NCBI RefSeq assembly: GCF_004765785.1
Contig: NZ_ML219768.1
Location: 379,771-443,770 of the forward strand
From: Halorussus ruber
Lineage (GTDB): Archaea > Halobacteriota > Halobacteria > Halobacteriales > Haladaptataceae
Reading direction: 5' to 3'
DNA: 64,000 nt
Shown: positions 54,138 through 64,000 of the stretch, one piece after another
How positions within the stretch are numbered: position 1 is the first letter of the stretch
How the letters are laid out: each line of letters starts with the position of its first letter
Notes under the pieces: generated by a model
Seen by the model: the letters and a program-made list of their open reading frames with translations, nothing else
What the model was told of the DNA's origin: nothing
Databases searched by the model: none
Made by a program: the position numbers and the translations under genes

Positions 54138-55933
54138 TGCCAGTCGTAGACGTGAACCCCGACGAACTCCGGGACCTGACCGGCCACGACGAGAAGGGAG
54201 ACGACGAACTCATCGACGACCTGTTCGCGCTCGGCCTCGAATTCGAGGGCCGAACCGACGAGGGCGACCTCCAACTGGAGTTCGCGCCCGACCGCCTCGA
54301 CCGGCTGAGCGTCGAAGGCGTCGCGCGCTCGCTGCGCTACCAGTACGGCGACGACCGCGGGGTCTACGTTCCGAACACGAACGACGCCGACTGGACTATC
54401 GAAGTCGAGGAGAGTGTGCCCGACGAGCGTCCCTACGTCACGGGCGCGGTCATCCGCGACGTGGACTTGGACGACGAGGCGCTGGACTCGCTCATCCAGT
54501 TGCAGGAGAAACTCCACGCCACGATGGGCCGCAAGCGCGCGAAGGGTGCCATCGGCATCCACGACCTGACGATGCTCAAGGGCGAGGCCGTCACCGAGGA
54601 AGGGTCGGAACTCGGCAAGTCCATCACCTACCGGGGCATCGAACCGGACGGCGACCGGTTCGTCCCGCTGGACTCGGACGCCGAGATGACGCCCGAAGAC
54701 GTTCTGCGCTCGCATCCGACCGGCGAGACCTACGCCGACCTCGTGGAAGCGTACGACCGGTATCCCGCGATTTACGACGACATCGGGCTGTTCTCCTTCC
54801 CGCCGGTCATCAACGGTCGCCGGACCGAGGTCTCGACCGACTCGCGGGACCTGTTCGTCGAGTTGACGGGCACCGACCAGTGGACCATCGACCACATGTG
54901 CAACATCATCTGCTACGCCCTCGACGCCCGCGGTGCGAAAGTCGAGGAGGTCGTGGTCAACTACGCGGACCGAACCCTCGTGCGACCCGACTTCGAAGTC
55001 CGAGAGAAGACGGTGACCCACGAGCGAATCGAGAGCATGCTCGGCATCGACCTGAGCGCCGAGCGCGTCATCGACCTGCTGGAACGCTCGGGCCTCGACG
55101 CCGAGACAGAGGAGGTCGGCGACGGCGTCTCCGAGTCGGACGACTCGGAGGCTCGTCAGACTTCGTCTGACGGTGAACTCGCCTACGAAGTCGCGGTCCC
55201 GCCCTACCGGGTTGACGTGCTTCACCCCCTCGACATCGTGGACGACGTGGGCCGGGCCTACGGTTTCAACGAACTCGAACCGCGCTACCCCGACGTGGGG
55301 ACGGTCGGCGGCAGACACGCTCGGTCGGAACTCGAAGACGCCGCCCGCGAGGTGCTGGTCGGCCTCGGCTTCGAGGACCTGCTGAACTTCCACATGATAA
55401 ACGAGGCCGAGAACTTCGACCGGATGGGTCTCTCCCGCCCGAGCGAAGACGGCGAGGAGGACGCGGACGACGTTCTCGGCGCGGACGAACCCGCGACCAT
55501 CCTCGAACCCTACAGCGAGGACTACACCATGCTCCGGACGTGGGCGCTCCCCTCGCTCATGATGGTGCTGGAGAACAACACCCACCGGGCCTATCCGCAG
55601 GACCTCGCGGAAATCGGCTTCGCGGCCCGTGTCGACGAGAGCGAGAACACCGGTCTCGCCGAGCATCGGACCGTCGCCGGAGTGCTCGCGCGCCACGACG
55701 CCTCCTACGAGGACGCCAAGGCCCGACTGCAGGCCATCGCGCGCAACTTCGACGTGGACCTCGAAACGCCAGCGACCGACCACCCCACGTTCATCGACGG
55801 GCGCGCGGCGGAAGTCGTGATGGACGGCGAGAGCGCGGGCGTCATCGGCGAGATTCACCCCGAGGTGCTGGTCGAACACGACCTCGAACTCCCCGTCGCA
55901 GGGTTCGAGTTCCGCCTCGACGCGCTCGAATAA
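54137..55933 (+). CDS. pheT: phenylalanyl-tRNA synthetase beta subunit
   Basis: A 598-residue archaeal beta subunit, translationally coupled to pheS by a one-base overlap. It starts MPVVDVNPDELRDLTGHDEK; the B3/B4 region contains HDLTMLKGEAVTEEGSELGK and the B5 region GIDLSAERVIDLLERSG. A short acidic insert (EEVGDGVSESDDSEARQ) is halophile-specific. Its 3' portion from 55331 is duplicated at 59549-60151. T-rich CTCTTTTTCGGCATTTTTTC just after the stop may terminate the operon. Confidence 0.96.
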   Translation: MPVVDVNPDELRDLTGHDEKGDDELIDDLFALGLEFEGRTDEGDLQLEFAPDRLDRLSVEGVARSLRYQYGDDRGVYVPNTNDADWTIEVEESVPDERPYVTGAVIRDVDLDDEALDSLIQLQEKLHATMGRKRAKGAIGIHDLTMLKGEAVTEEGSELGKSITYRGIEPDGDRFVPLDSDAEMTPEDVLRSHPTGETYADLVEAYDRYPAIYDDIGLFSFPPVINGRRTEVSTDSRDLFVELTGTDQWTIDHMCNIICYALDARGAKVEEVVVNYADRTLVRPDFEVREKTVTHERIESMLGIDLSAERVIDLLERSGLDAETEEVGDGVSESDDSEARQTSSDGELAYEVAVPPYRVDVLHPLDIVDDVGRAYGFNELEPRYPDVGTVGGRHARSELEDAAREVLVGLGFEDLLNFHMINEAENFDRMGLSRPSEDGEEDADDVLGADEPATILEPYSEDYTMLRTWALPSLMMVLENNTHRAYPQDLAEIGFAARVDESENTGLAEHRTVAGVLARHDASYEDAKARLQAIARNFDVDLETPATDHPTFIDGRAAEVVMDGESAGVIGEIHPEVLVEHDLELPVAGFEFRLDALE

Positions 55934-56011
55934 TCTCTTTTTCGGCATTTTTTCGCTTCGCTCAGTTGCTCCCGCGCGCCGACGTAGAAAACGAACCTTC
56001 GGAACCGCGAT

Positions 56012-57067
56012 TTACTCCAAGTCCGCGCCGACGGCGTCCTCGACGGAGTCGAAGCCGTCGCGCTCCAGCAGGTCGAGTAAGCCCTCGTTGATGTCCCGAG
56101 CGATGGACGGGCCGCGATAGACGAGGCCAGTATATAATTGAACTACGTGCGCGCCCGCGCGTAACTTCCGGTAGGCGTCCTCGGCGGTGAAGACGCCGCC
56201 GACGCCGACGACCGGCACGTCCACGCGCTCGGCGACGAACCGGACCATCTGGGTCGCGCGCGGTTCGATGGGCTTGCCCGAGAGGCCGCCCTCCTCGGCG
56301 CGGTTGTGGCTCCGGAGGGTGTCGGGGCGGTCGGTCGTGGTGTTGGTGGCGATGACGCCGTCGAGTCCGAGTTCGTTTACGAGGTCCAGCGCGTCCTCGA
56401 CTGCGGGGTCGGGGAGGTCCGGCGAGAGTTTGACGAGGAGTGGACTCGCGCCCGCGTCCTGCAGGGTCGTGAGGATGGCCTCCATCGAGTCGCGGTTCTG
56501 GAGGTCCCGAAAGCCCTCGGAGTTGGGGCAGGAGACGTTGACGACGAAGAAGTCCCCGCCGTCGGCGACCTGCTCGTAGGTGTAGCGGTAGTCCTCGGGC
56601 GCGTCGTCGATGGCGACGTGTTCGGTCTTGGCGAGGTTGACGCCGACCGGCACGTCCGTGTCGGTCGCGGCGAGGCGCTCGCCGACCACGTCCGCGCCGT
56701 GATTGTTCAGGCCCATCCGGTTGATGATGCCCTCGTCCTCGCGCAGGCGGAACATCCGCGGGCGCAGGTTGCCCGACTGGGGGTCGGCCGTGACGCCGCC
56801 GACCTCGACGTGGCCGAAGCCGAGGCTCGACAGCATCTCGGGGAGTTGGGCGTTCTTGTCGAACCCGGCGGCGACGCCGACGGGATTGTCGAACTGCTGG
56901 CCGAACGCTTCGACGCGGAGCCGGTCGTCGTCCACGCGGTAGCGCGAGCGGAGCGCGTCGGCTATCGGGGTTCCCTGCGAGAATCGCAGCCCGGCGTGGA
57001 CCGCATCGTGTGCGGTCTCGGCGGGAAGACCGAACAGAAGCGGTTTCACCAACTGGTAGACGTTCAT
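56012..57067 (-). CDS. pyrD: dihydroorotate dehydrogenase (quinone-type, class 2)
   Basis: A 351-residue flavoenzyme oxidising dihydroorotate to orotate in pyrimidine synthesis, passing electrons to a quinone at the membrane. It begins MNVYQLVKPLLFGLPAETAH, the class 2 N-terminal amphipathic helix; FMN site GVAAGFDKNAQ; active-site loop VNVSCPNSEG with Ser as base, also class 2; C-terminal VGVGGVFTAEDAYRKLRAGA binds phosphate. The length is normal. An identical second copy is at 60230-61285. Confidence 0.95.
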   Translation of the reverse strand: MNVYQLVKPLLFGLPAETAHDAVHAGLRFSQGTPIADALRSRYRVDDDRLRVEAFGQQFDNPVGVAAGFDKNAQLPEMLSSLGFGHVEVGGVTADPQSGNLRPRMFRLREDEGIINRMGLNNHGADVVGERLAATDTDVPVGVNLAKTEHVAIDDAPEDYRYTYEQVADGGDFFVVNVSCPNSEGFRDLQNRDSMEAILTTLQDAGASPLLVKLSPDLPDPAVEDALDLVNELGLDGVIATNTTTDRPDTLRSHNRAEEGGLSGKPIEPRATQMVRFVAERVDVPVVGVGGVFTAEDAYRKLRAGAHVVQLYTGLVYRGPSIARDINEGLLDLLERDGFDSVEDAVGADLE

Positions 57068-57112
57068 TGTAGGACTACCCCGCCTCCGGCGGCAAAAAGC
57101 CCTCGTTCCGAC

Positions 57113-57310
57113 TTAGAACTCGTGTTCGACCTCGTCTTTGTCGGCTTTTTGAATGATGATTTTGTCTTCCCTGACGCGCACGAACACCTCGTCGCCGATG
57201 TCCATGCCAGCGACGGCGAGTTCGTCCTCGTGCAGGTTAATGTGGACGTTGTGATACTCGCCGTCCTCGCCTTTCGCGCCACTAGGGCTAAGCTTCTTTT
57301 TCCGTACCAT
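57113..57310 (-). CDS. small AbrB/SpoVT-like or OB-like protein, 65 residues
   Basis: A 65-residue protein: basic start MVRKKKLSPSGAKGEDGEY, then NVHINLHEDELAVAGMDIGD, EVFVRVREDKIIIQKADKDE. The strand-turn-strand pattern with GMDIGDEV is typical of swapped-hairpin AbrB DNA-binding domains, so a transcription factor or antitoxin-like role is possible; no toxin neighbour is seen. A minus-strand TATA-like AAGTATAA is about 40 bases upstream of ATG 57310. It lies 45 bases upstream of pyrD on the same strand, probably co-transcribed. Confidence 0.75.
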   Translation of the reverse strand: MVRKKKLSPSGAKGEDGEYHNVHINLHEDELAVAGMDIGDEVFVRVREDKIIIQKADKDEVEHEF

Positions 57311-57476
57311 CGCGGTATCGTATTCGTAAGTTCGCCCCAGATTATACTTAAGTGTTTTCTACCGACTGACCCCGCTCCCATTCGTTGGGCCCTACGATGT
57401 CACTCGACTTATCTGGTGCGATACGGGTCGATGTCTGCGCGCTTTCGGGGTAAACCGCCGGACGGTGAAAGCGGCC

Positions 57477-57525
57477 TATATAAAAATTTCGATGAAAATG
57501 GCTCACATCGGCGATATATTTATAA
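57477..57525 (+). promoter_or_regulatory. two TATA boxes in front of the MC1 gene
   Basis: CTATATAAAAATTTC at 57476-57490 and GATATATTTATAAT at 57513-57526. Two strong AT-rich boxes in a GC-rich genome suit a highly expressed chromatin protein. The second predicts a transcript start near 57547, coinciding with an upstream ATG. Confidence 0.6.
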
Positions 57526-57561
57526 TTGGTCCTGTGCTGGGTTGGCATGGAGGAGAAAACC

Positions 57562-57870
57562 ATGGTACGTGAAGACGGTAAGCGGAATTTTGCACTTCGA
57601 GGAACCGACGGTGACGAGAGTAGTGTCTTCTCGGGGAACACTCCTCGGCAGGCCGCGCTGAAAGCGGCCCGACGCCTCGACCCGGCGTCGTCCGAAGACG
57701 CTGCCGACCGAACAGAGATTCGGCTTCGAGAAAAAGGCACCGACAAAGTACACATCTACGAAGGCTGGGCGTGGCACGAATCGGCCCCCGACGACAAGCC
57801 CGACTGGATGCCGGACGAGATTACCGAAGCCAACGTCTCGAAGCAAGGCATCGAACACCTCGATGAGTAG
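57562..57870 (+). CDS. non-histone chromosomal protein MC1
   Basis: A 102-residue MC1 protein, a small abundant archaeal DNA-bending protein. It reads MVREDGKRNFALRGTDGDES, SVFSGNTPRQAALKAARRLD, TEIRLREKGTDKVHIYEGWA and NVSKQGIEHLDE, the family core. Two starts are possible: ATG 57562, with GGAGGAG seven bases upstream, and ATG 57547, which would be leaderless from the second TATA box and add MEEKT. The first was chosen on family length. A second identical copy is at 61780-62088. Confidence 0.93.
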   Translation: MVREDGKRNFALRGTDGDESSVFSGNTPRQAALKAARRLDPASSEDAADRTEIRLREKGTDKVHIYEGWAWHESAPDDKPDWMPDEITEANVSKQGIEHLDE

Positions 57871-58224
57871 CCGGTCGGGAACAACTCTTATCCATTTTCA
57901 TCGTTTCGACTAGTTACTAGTGTTCTTCGCGTACGCGAGCGAGAGATAGGTGAGATTATTGGGCCAGCGCTCCGTAGCACTACCTGCGCGGGTACCACCC
58001 GCCGCGACGACGCGCACGACGCGCAGAATGACCGGTGCGTTCTCCTCCCGCGCTACATTTCCCGACGCTCGGTCGCTTCGAGAGTCGAACTGCTCGAATT
58101 GTCGTCGGTAACGGCCGCTTGTTTCAGCGATACCGTCCCGAGATATTAGAGAAGAGCCCGTCATCGAGAATCGTGAAATCGCGTGACGGGGTTGCCACGC
58201 CAATTCACCGCGAAGGCGGCTTGG

Positions 58225-58240
58225 TTCGACGGCCTTAAGT
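58225..58240 (+). promoter_or_regulatory. rRNA promoter P1
   Basis: TTCGACGGCCTTAAGT: matches the haloarchaeal rrn promoter TTCGA-CGCCCTTAAGT. Confidence 0.8.
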
Positions 58241-58356
58241 GTAACCCGGCCATTCGTTTGAATGCGAACGAGGTCCGGCGGTTTGGGCCTCCGGAAGACG
58301 GCGAGAATCGACGCCTTTTTACGGCGTCTCGGCCGGTCTTCCGAAACAAGCTCCAA

Positions 58357-58372
58357 TCCGACGCCCTTAAGT
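58357..58372 (+). promoter_or_regulatory. rRNA promoter P2
   Basis: TCCGACGCCCTTAAGT followed by GTACTGG. Confidence 0.82.
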
Positions 58373-58438
58373 GTACTGGGGGACTTGGATTGGGTGTGAG
58401 CGCCCTCGTGCGATTTGCGAGGAACGCACCGCACTCAA

Positions 58439-58454
58439 TCCGACGCCCTTAAGT
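58439..58454 (+). promoter_or_regulatory. rRNA promoter P3
   Basis: TCCGACGCCCTTAAGT followed by GTAACTGG; the context is nearly identical to P2, 82 bases upstream. Confidence 0.82.
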
Positions 58455-58520
58455 GTAACTGGGTACTCGGATTGGATGTGGCGAGCCTTCGGGGGTCTTC
58501 CCACCGAAGGACGAACGCGG

Positions 58521-58538
58521 TTCGGAACCCTTAAGTAA
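58521..58538 (+). promoter_or_regulatory. rRNA promoter P4
   Basis: TTCGGAACCCTTAAGTAA; spaced 82 bases from P3. Confidence 0.78.
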
Positions 58539-58628
58539 TGCGGGTTCCTTGAACCGTAATGCAGAGAAAGATTCGATGCGATTTGCGGAGCGTTCAACTC
58601 GCTCCGCAGTCTCGGACTGCGAGCGAAC

Positions 58629-58643
58629 TTCGATGGGTTTAAG
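58629..58643 (+). promoter_or_regulatory. weak rRNA promoter-like site P5
   Basis: TTCGATGGGTTTAAGA, a degenerate version closest to 16S; it could be an internal promoter. Confidence 0.45.
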
Positions 58644-58850
58644 ACCAATCGAAGCCAACGTTCAGGTCCGAAGGAAATGAGGATTCCACCCCTGCGGTCC
58701 GCCGTACACGATGGGATCTGATGTTAGCCCTGGCAGTTCGGTGACACCCGACCAACGAAGTGGTTAGGGGTCGTCGAACTGACGGACCTAGAAGATAGAC
58801 ACGATAGCGTGTCTCCGCCAGAAACCCACCGAGCATTCTGCTCGGCAACC

Positions 58851-59548
<698 letters not shown>

Positions 59549-60151
59549 CTCGAAGACGCCGCCCGCGAGGTGCTGGTCGGCCTCGGCTTCGAGGACCTGC
59601 TGAACTTCCACATGATAAACGAGGCCGAGAACTTCGACCGGATGGGTCTCTCCCGCCCGAGCGAAGACGGCGAGGAGGACGCGGACGACGTTCTCGGCGC
59701 GGACGAACCCGCGACCATCCTCGAACCCTACAGCGAGGACTACACCATGCTCCGGACGTGGGCGCTCCCCTCGCTCATGATGGTGCTGGAGAACAACACC
59801 CACCGGGCCTATCCGCAGGACCTCGCGGAAATCGGCTTCGCGGCCCGTGTCGACGAGAGCGAGAACACCGGTCTCGCCGAGCATCGGACCGTCGCCGGAG
59901 TGCTCGCGCGCCACGACGCCTCCTACGAGGACGCCAAGGCCCGACTGCAGGCCATCGCGCGCAACTTCGACGTGGACCTCGAAACGCCAGCGACCGACCA
60001 CCCCACGTTCATCGACGGGCGCGCGGCGGAAGTCGTGATGGACGGCGAGAGCGCGGGCGTCATCGGCGAGATTCACCCCGAGGTGCTGGTCGAACACGAC
60101 CTCGAACTCCCCGTCGCAGGGTTCGAGTTCCGCCTCGACGCGCTCGAATAA
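59549..60151 (+). pseudogene. pheT: pheT 3' fragment fused to truncated 16S
   Basis: The last ~200 codons of pheT (from about codon 399), without a start of their own. An in-frame codon at 59570 would allow a 193-residue C-terminal fragment, but no promoter or coupling is present apart from read-through of the truncated 16S unit. The intact gene is at 54137-55933. Confidence 0.9.
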
Positions 60152-60229
60152 TCTCTTTTTCGGCATTTTTTCGCTTCGCTCAGTTGCTCCCGCGCGCCGA
60201 CGTAGAAAACGAACCTTCGGAACCGCGAT

Positions 60230-61285
60230 TTACTCCAAGTCCGCGCCGACGGCGTCCTCGACGGAGTCGAAGCCGTCGCGCTCCAGCAGGTCGAGTAAGC
60301 CCTCGTTGATGTCCCGAGCGATGGACGGGCCGCGATAGACGAGGCCAGTATATAATTGAACTACGTGCGCGCCCGCGCGTAACTTCCGGTAGGCGTCCTC
60401 GGCGGTGAAGACGCCGCCGACGCCGACGACCGGCACGTCCACGCGCTCGGCGACGAACCGGACCATCTGGGTCGCGCGCGGTTCGATGGGCTTGCCCGAG
60501 AGGCCGCCCTCCTCGGCGCGGTTGTGGCTCCGGAGGGTGTCGGGGCGGTCGGTCGTGGTGTTGGTGGCGATGACGCCGTCGAGTCCGAGTTCGTTTACGA
60601 GGTCCAGCGCGTCCTCGACTGCGGGGTCGGGGAGGTCCGGCGAGAGTTTGACGAGGAGTGGACTCGCGCCCGCGTCCTGCAGGGTCGTGAGGATGGCCTC
60701 CATCGAGTCGCGGTTCTGGAGGTCCCGAAAGCCCTCGGAGTTGGGGCAGGAGACGTTGACGACGAAGAAGTCCCCGCCGTCGGCGACCTGCTCGTAGGTG
60801 TAGCGGTAGTCCTCGGGCGCGTCGTCGATGGCGACGTGTTCGGTCTTGGCGAGGTTGACGCCGACCGGCACGTCCGTGTCGGTCGCGGCGAGGCGCTCGC
60901 CGACCACGTCCGCGCCGTGATTGTTCAGGCCCATCCGGTTGATGATGCCCTCGTCCTCGCGCAGGCGGAACATCCGCGGGCGCAGGTTGCCCGACTGGGG
61001 GTCGGCCGTGACGCCGCCGACCTCGACGTGGCCGAAGCCGAGGCTCGACAGCATCTCGGGGAGTTGGGCGTTCTTGTCGAACCCGGCGGCGACGCCGACG
61101 GGATTGTCGAACTGCTGGCCGAACGCTTCGACGCGGAGCCGGTCGTCGTCCACGCGGTAGCGCGAGCGGAGCGCGTCGGCTATCGGGGTTCCCTGCGAGA
61201 ATCGCAGCCCGGCGTGGACCGCATCGTGTGCGGTCTCGGCGGGAAGACCGAACAGAAGCGGTTTCACCAACTGGTAGACGTTCAT
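60230..61285 (-). CDS. pyrD: dihydroorotate dehydrogenase, second identical copy
   Basis: Same 351-residue product as the gene at 56012-57067, with the same flanking bases; arises from the 4,218-bp tandem duplication. Confidence 0.9.
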   Translation of the reverse strand: MNVYQLVKPLLFGLPAETAHDAVHAGLRFSQGTPIADALRSRYRVDDDRLRVEAFGQQFDNPVGVAAGFDKNAQLPEMLSSLGFGHVEVGGVTADPQSGNLRPRMFRLREDEGIINRMGLNNHGADVVGERLAATDTDVPVGVNLAKTEHVAIDDAPEDYRYTYEQVADGGDFFVVNVSCPNSEGFRDLQNRDSMEAILTTLQDAGASPLLVKLSPDLPDPAVEDALDLVNELGLDGVIATNTTTDRPDTLRSHNRAEEGGLSGKPIEPRATQMVRFVAERVDVPVVGVGGVFTAEDAYRKLRAGAHVVQLYTGLVYRGPSIARDINEGLLDLLERDGFDSVEDAVGADLE

Positions 61286-61330
61286 TGTAGGACTACCCCG
61301 CCTCCGGCGGCAAAAAGCCCTCGTTCCGAC

Positions 61331-61528
61331 TTAGAACTCGTGTTCGACCTCGTCTTTGTCGGCTTTTTGAATGATGATTTTGTCTTCCCTGACGCGCACG
61401 AACACCTCGTCGCCGATGTCCATGCCAGCGACGGCGAGTTCGTCCTCGTGCAGGTTAATGTGGACGTTGTGATACTCGCCGTCCTCGCCTTTCGCGCCAC
61501 TAGGGCTAAGCTTCTTTTTCCGTACCAT
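61331..61528 (-). CDS. small AbrB-like protein, second identical copy
   Basis: Same 65-residue product and upstream TATA region as 57113-57310, shifted by 4,218 bases. Confidence 0.72.
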   Translation of the reverse strand: MVRKKKLSPSGAKGEDGEYHNVHINLHEDELAVAGMDIGDEVFVRVREDKIIIQKADKDEVEHEF

Positions 61529-61779
61529 CGCGGTATCGTATTCGTAAGTTCGCCCCAGATTATACTTAAGTGTTTTCTACCGACTGACCCCGCTCCCATT
61601 CGTTGGGCCCTACGATGTCACTCGACTTATCTGGTGCGATACGGGTCGATGTCTGCGCGCTTTCGGGGTAAACCGCCGGACGGTGAAAGCGGCCTATATA
61701 AAAATTTCGATGAAAATGGCTCACATCGGCGATATATTTATAATTGGTCCTGTGCTGGGTTGGCATGGAGGAGAAAACC

Positions 61780-62088
61780 ATGGTACGTGAAGACGGTAAG
61801 CGGAATTTTGCACTTCGAGGAACCGACGGTGACGAGAGTAGTGTCTTCTCGGGGAACACTCCTCGGCAGGCCGCGCTGAAAGCGGCCCGACGCCTCGACC
61901 CGGCGTCGTCCGAAGACGCTGCCGACCGAACAGAGATTCGGCTTCGAGAAAAAGGCACCGACAAAGTACACATCTACGAAGGCTGGGCGTGGCACGAATC
62001 GGCCCCCGACGACAAGCCCGACTGGATGCCGGACGAGATTACCGAAGCCAACGTCTCGAAGCAAGGCATCGAACACCTCGATGAGTAG
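61780..62088 (+). CDS. chromosomal protein MC1, second identical copy
   Basis: Same 102-residue product, both TATA boxes (61694-61744) and both candidate starts as the copy at 57562-57870. Confidence 0.9.
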   Translation: MVREDGKRNFALRGTDGDESSVFSGNTPRQAALKAARRLDPASSEDAADRTEIRLREKGTDKVHIYEGWAWHESAPDDKPDWMPDEITEANVSKQGIEHLDE

Positions 62089-63068
62089 CCGGTCGGGAAC
62101 AACTCTTATCCATTTTCATCGTTTCGACTAGTTACTAGTGTTCTTCGCGTACGCGAGCGAGAGATAGGTGAGATTATTGGGCCAGCGCTCCGTAGCACTA
62201 CCTGCGCGGGTACCACCCGCCGCGACGACGCGCACGACGCGCAGAATGACCGGTGCGTTCTCCTCCCGCGCTACATTTCCCGACGCTCGGTCGCTTCGAG
62301 AGTCGAACTGCTCGAATTGTCGTCGGTAACGGCCGCTTGTTTCAGCGATACCGTCCCGAGATATTAGAGAAGAGCCCGTCATCGAGAATCGTGAAATCGC
62401 GTGACGGGGTTGCCACGCCAATTCACCGCGAAGGCGGCTTGGTTCGACGGCCTTAAGTGTAACCCGGCCATTCGTTTGAATGCGAACGAGGTCCGGCGGT
62501 TTGGGCCTCCGGAAGACGGCGAGAATCGACGCCTTTTTACGGCGTCTCGGCCGGTCTTCCGAAACAAGCTCCAATCCGACGCCCTTAAGTGTACTGGGGG
62601 ACTTGGATTGGGTGTGAGCGCCCTCGTGCGATTTGCGAGGAACGCACCGCACTCAATCCGACGCCCTTAAGTGTAACTGGGTACTCGGATTGGATGTGGC
62701 GAGCCTTCGGGGGTCTTCCCACCGAAGGACGAACGCGGTTCGGAACCCTTAAGTAATGCGGGTTCCTTGAACCGTAATGCAGAGAAAGATTCGATGCGAT
62801 TTGCGGAGCGTTCAACTCGCTCCGCAGTCTCGGACTGCGAGCGAACTTCGATGGGTTTAAGACCAATCGAAGCCAACGTTCAGGTCCGAAGGAAATGAGG
62901 ATTCCACCCCTGCGGTCCGCCGTACACGATGGGATCTGATGTTAGCCCTGGCAGTTCGGTGACACCCGACCAACGAAGTGGTTAGGGGTCGTCGAACTGA
63001 CGGACCTAGAAGATAGACACGATAGCGTGTCTCCGCCAGAAACCCACCGAGCATTCTGCTCGGCAACC
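62089..63068 (+). promoter_or_regulatory. rRNA promoter and leader region, second copy
   Basis: Repeats 57871-58850. Promoters lie at 62443-62458, 62575-62590, 62657-62672, 62739-62756 and (weak) 62847-62861; leader hairpins at 63015-63032 and 63047-63063. This copy drives the 16S that runs on past the duplication boundary. Confidence 0.75.

Positions 63069-64000
<932 letters not shown>

Larger units (their letters stand above)
57871..58850 (+). promoter_or_regulatory. rRNA operon promoter and leader region
   Basis: No protein gene is supported. It carries five tandem promoters (listed separately), leader hairpins AGACACG/CGTGTCT (58797-58814) and CCGAGCA/TGCTCGG (58829-58845) just before the mature 16S 5' end, and palindromes CTAGTTACTAG (57909) and CGCGTACGCG (57929). 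Repetition of TTGGATTGG/ATTGGATGTGG between promoters points to past tandem duplication. The second copy is at 62089-63068. Confidence 0.75.

Overview
The window is a GC-rich haloarchaeal (class Halobacteria) chromosome segment. Evidence: archaeal 16S rRNA beginning ATTCCGGTTGATCCTGCCGG, very acidic proteins, archaeal replication proteins (PolD DP1 and DP2, Orc1/Cdc6, Hel308, Hef), an MC1 chromatin protein, TATA boxes about 26 bases upstream of starts, and many short or absent leaders. I cannot fix the genus; the 16S and gene content would fit a Halorussus/Haladaptatus-like organism.

Layout. 1-7.6 kb: 3' part of a cytochrome P450, an Nfu-type Fe-S protein, a sulfatase-fold enzyme, a flippase-like membrane protein, a ketopantoate reductase, a glycosyltransferase that looks frameshifted, and a rubredoxin-like protein. 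7.6-12.3 kb: PolD large subunit with a PPC-domain protein and a small protein. 12.6-19.9 kb: a complete dipeptide/oligopeptide ABC operon. 20.5-31.7 kb: CBS protein, glyS, polyprenol-kinase-like gene, hef, universal stress protein, SSSCA1-type zinc protein, malate dehydrogenase, phosphoesterase, purO and tRNA-Gln. 31.8-40.4 kb: small zinc and membrane proteins, Cgi121-Hel308, nucleoside phosphorylase, ferredoxin and a MATE exporter, then a transposase-less IS200/IS605-like remnant.

40.9-48.9 kb is a replication origin of the oriC1 type. oapC, oapB and oapA run leftward and orc1/cdc6 runs rightward from a 1.7-kb intergenic region holding origin recognition boxes (ORBs) and an AT-rich candidate unwinding element. 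Signal peptidase and PolD DP1 follow. ORB copies also lie about 11 kb and 6 kb to the left, and one lies inside the DP1 coding sequence.

48.9-55.9 kb: an acetyltransferase-like protein, a KaiC-like protein with an eroded P-loop, aspartate kinase, and pheS-pheT preceded by a 27-codon reading frame ending in Phe-rich codons followed by a strong hairpin. This is the architecture of an attenuator and the best candidate here for an undescribed regulatory system.

55.3-63.8 kb is a direct tandem duplication of 4,218 bp (pheT 3' end, pyrD, a small AbrB-like gene, MC1, the rRNA promoter array and the first ~700 bases of 16S). The junction fuses 16S to pheT. One intact pheT and one apparently continuing 16S remain, so it is either a recent tandem duplication or an assembly error. 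The window ends inside the second 16S copy.
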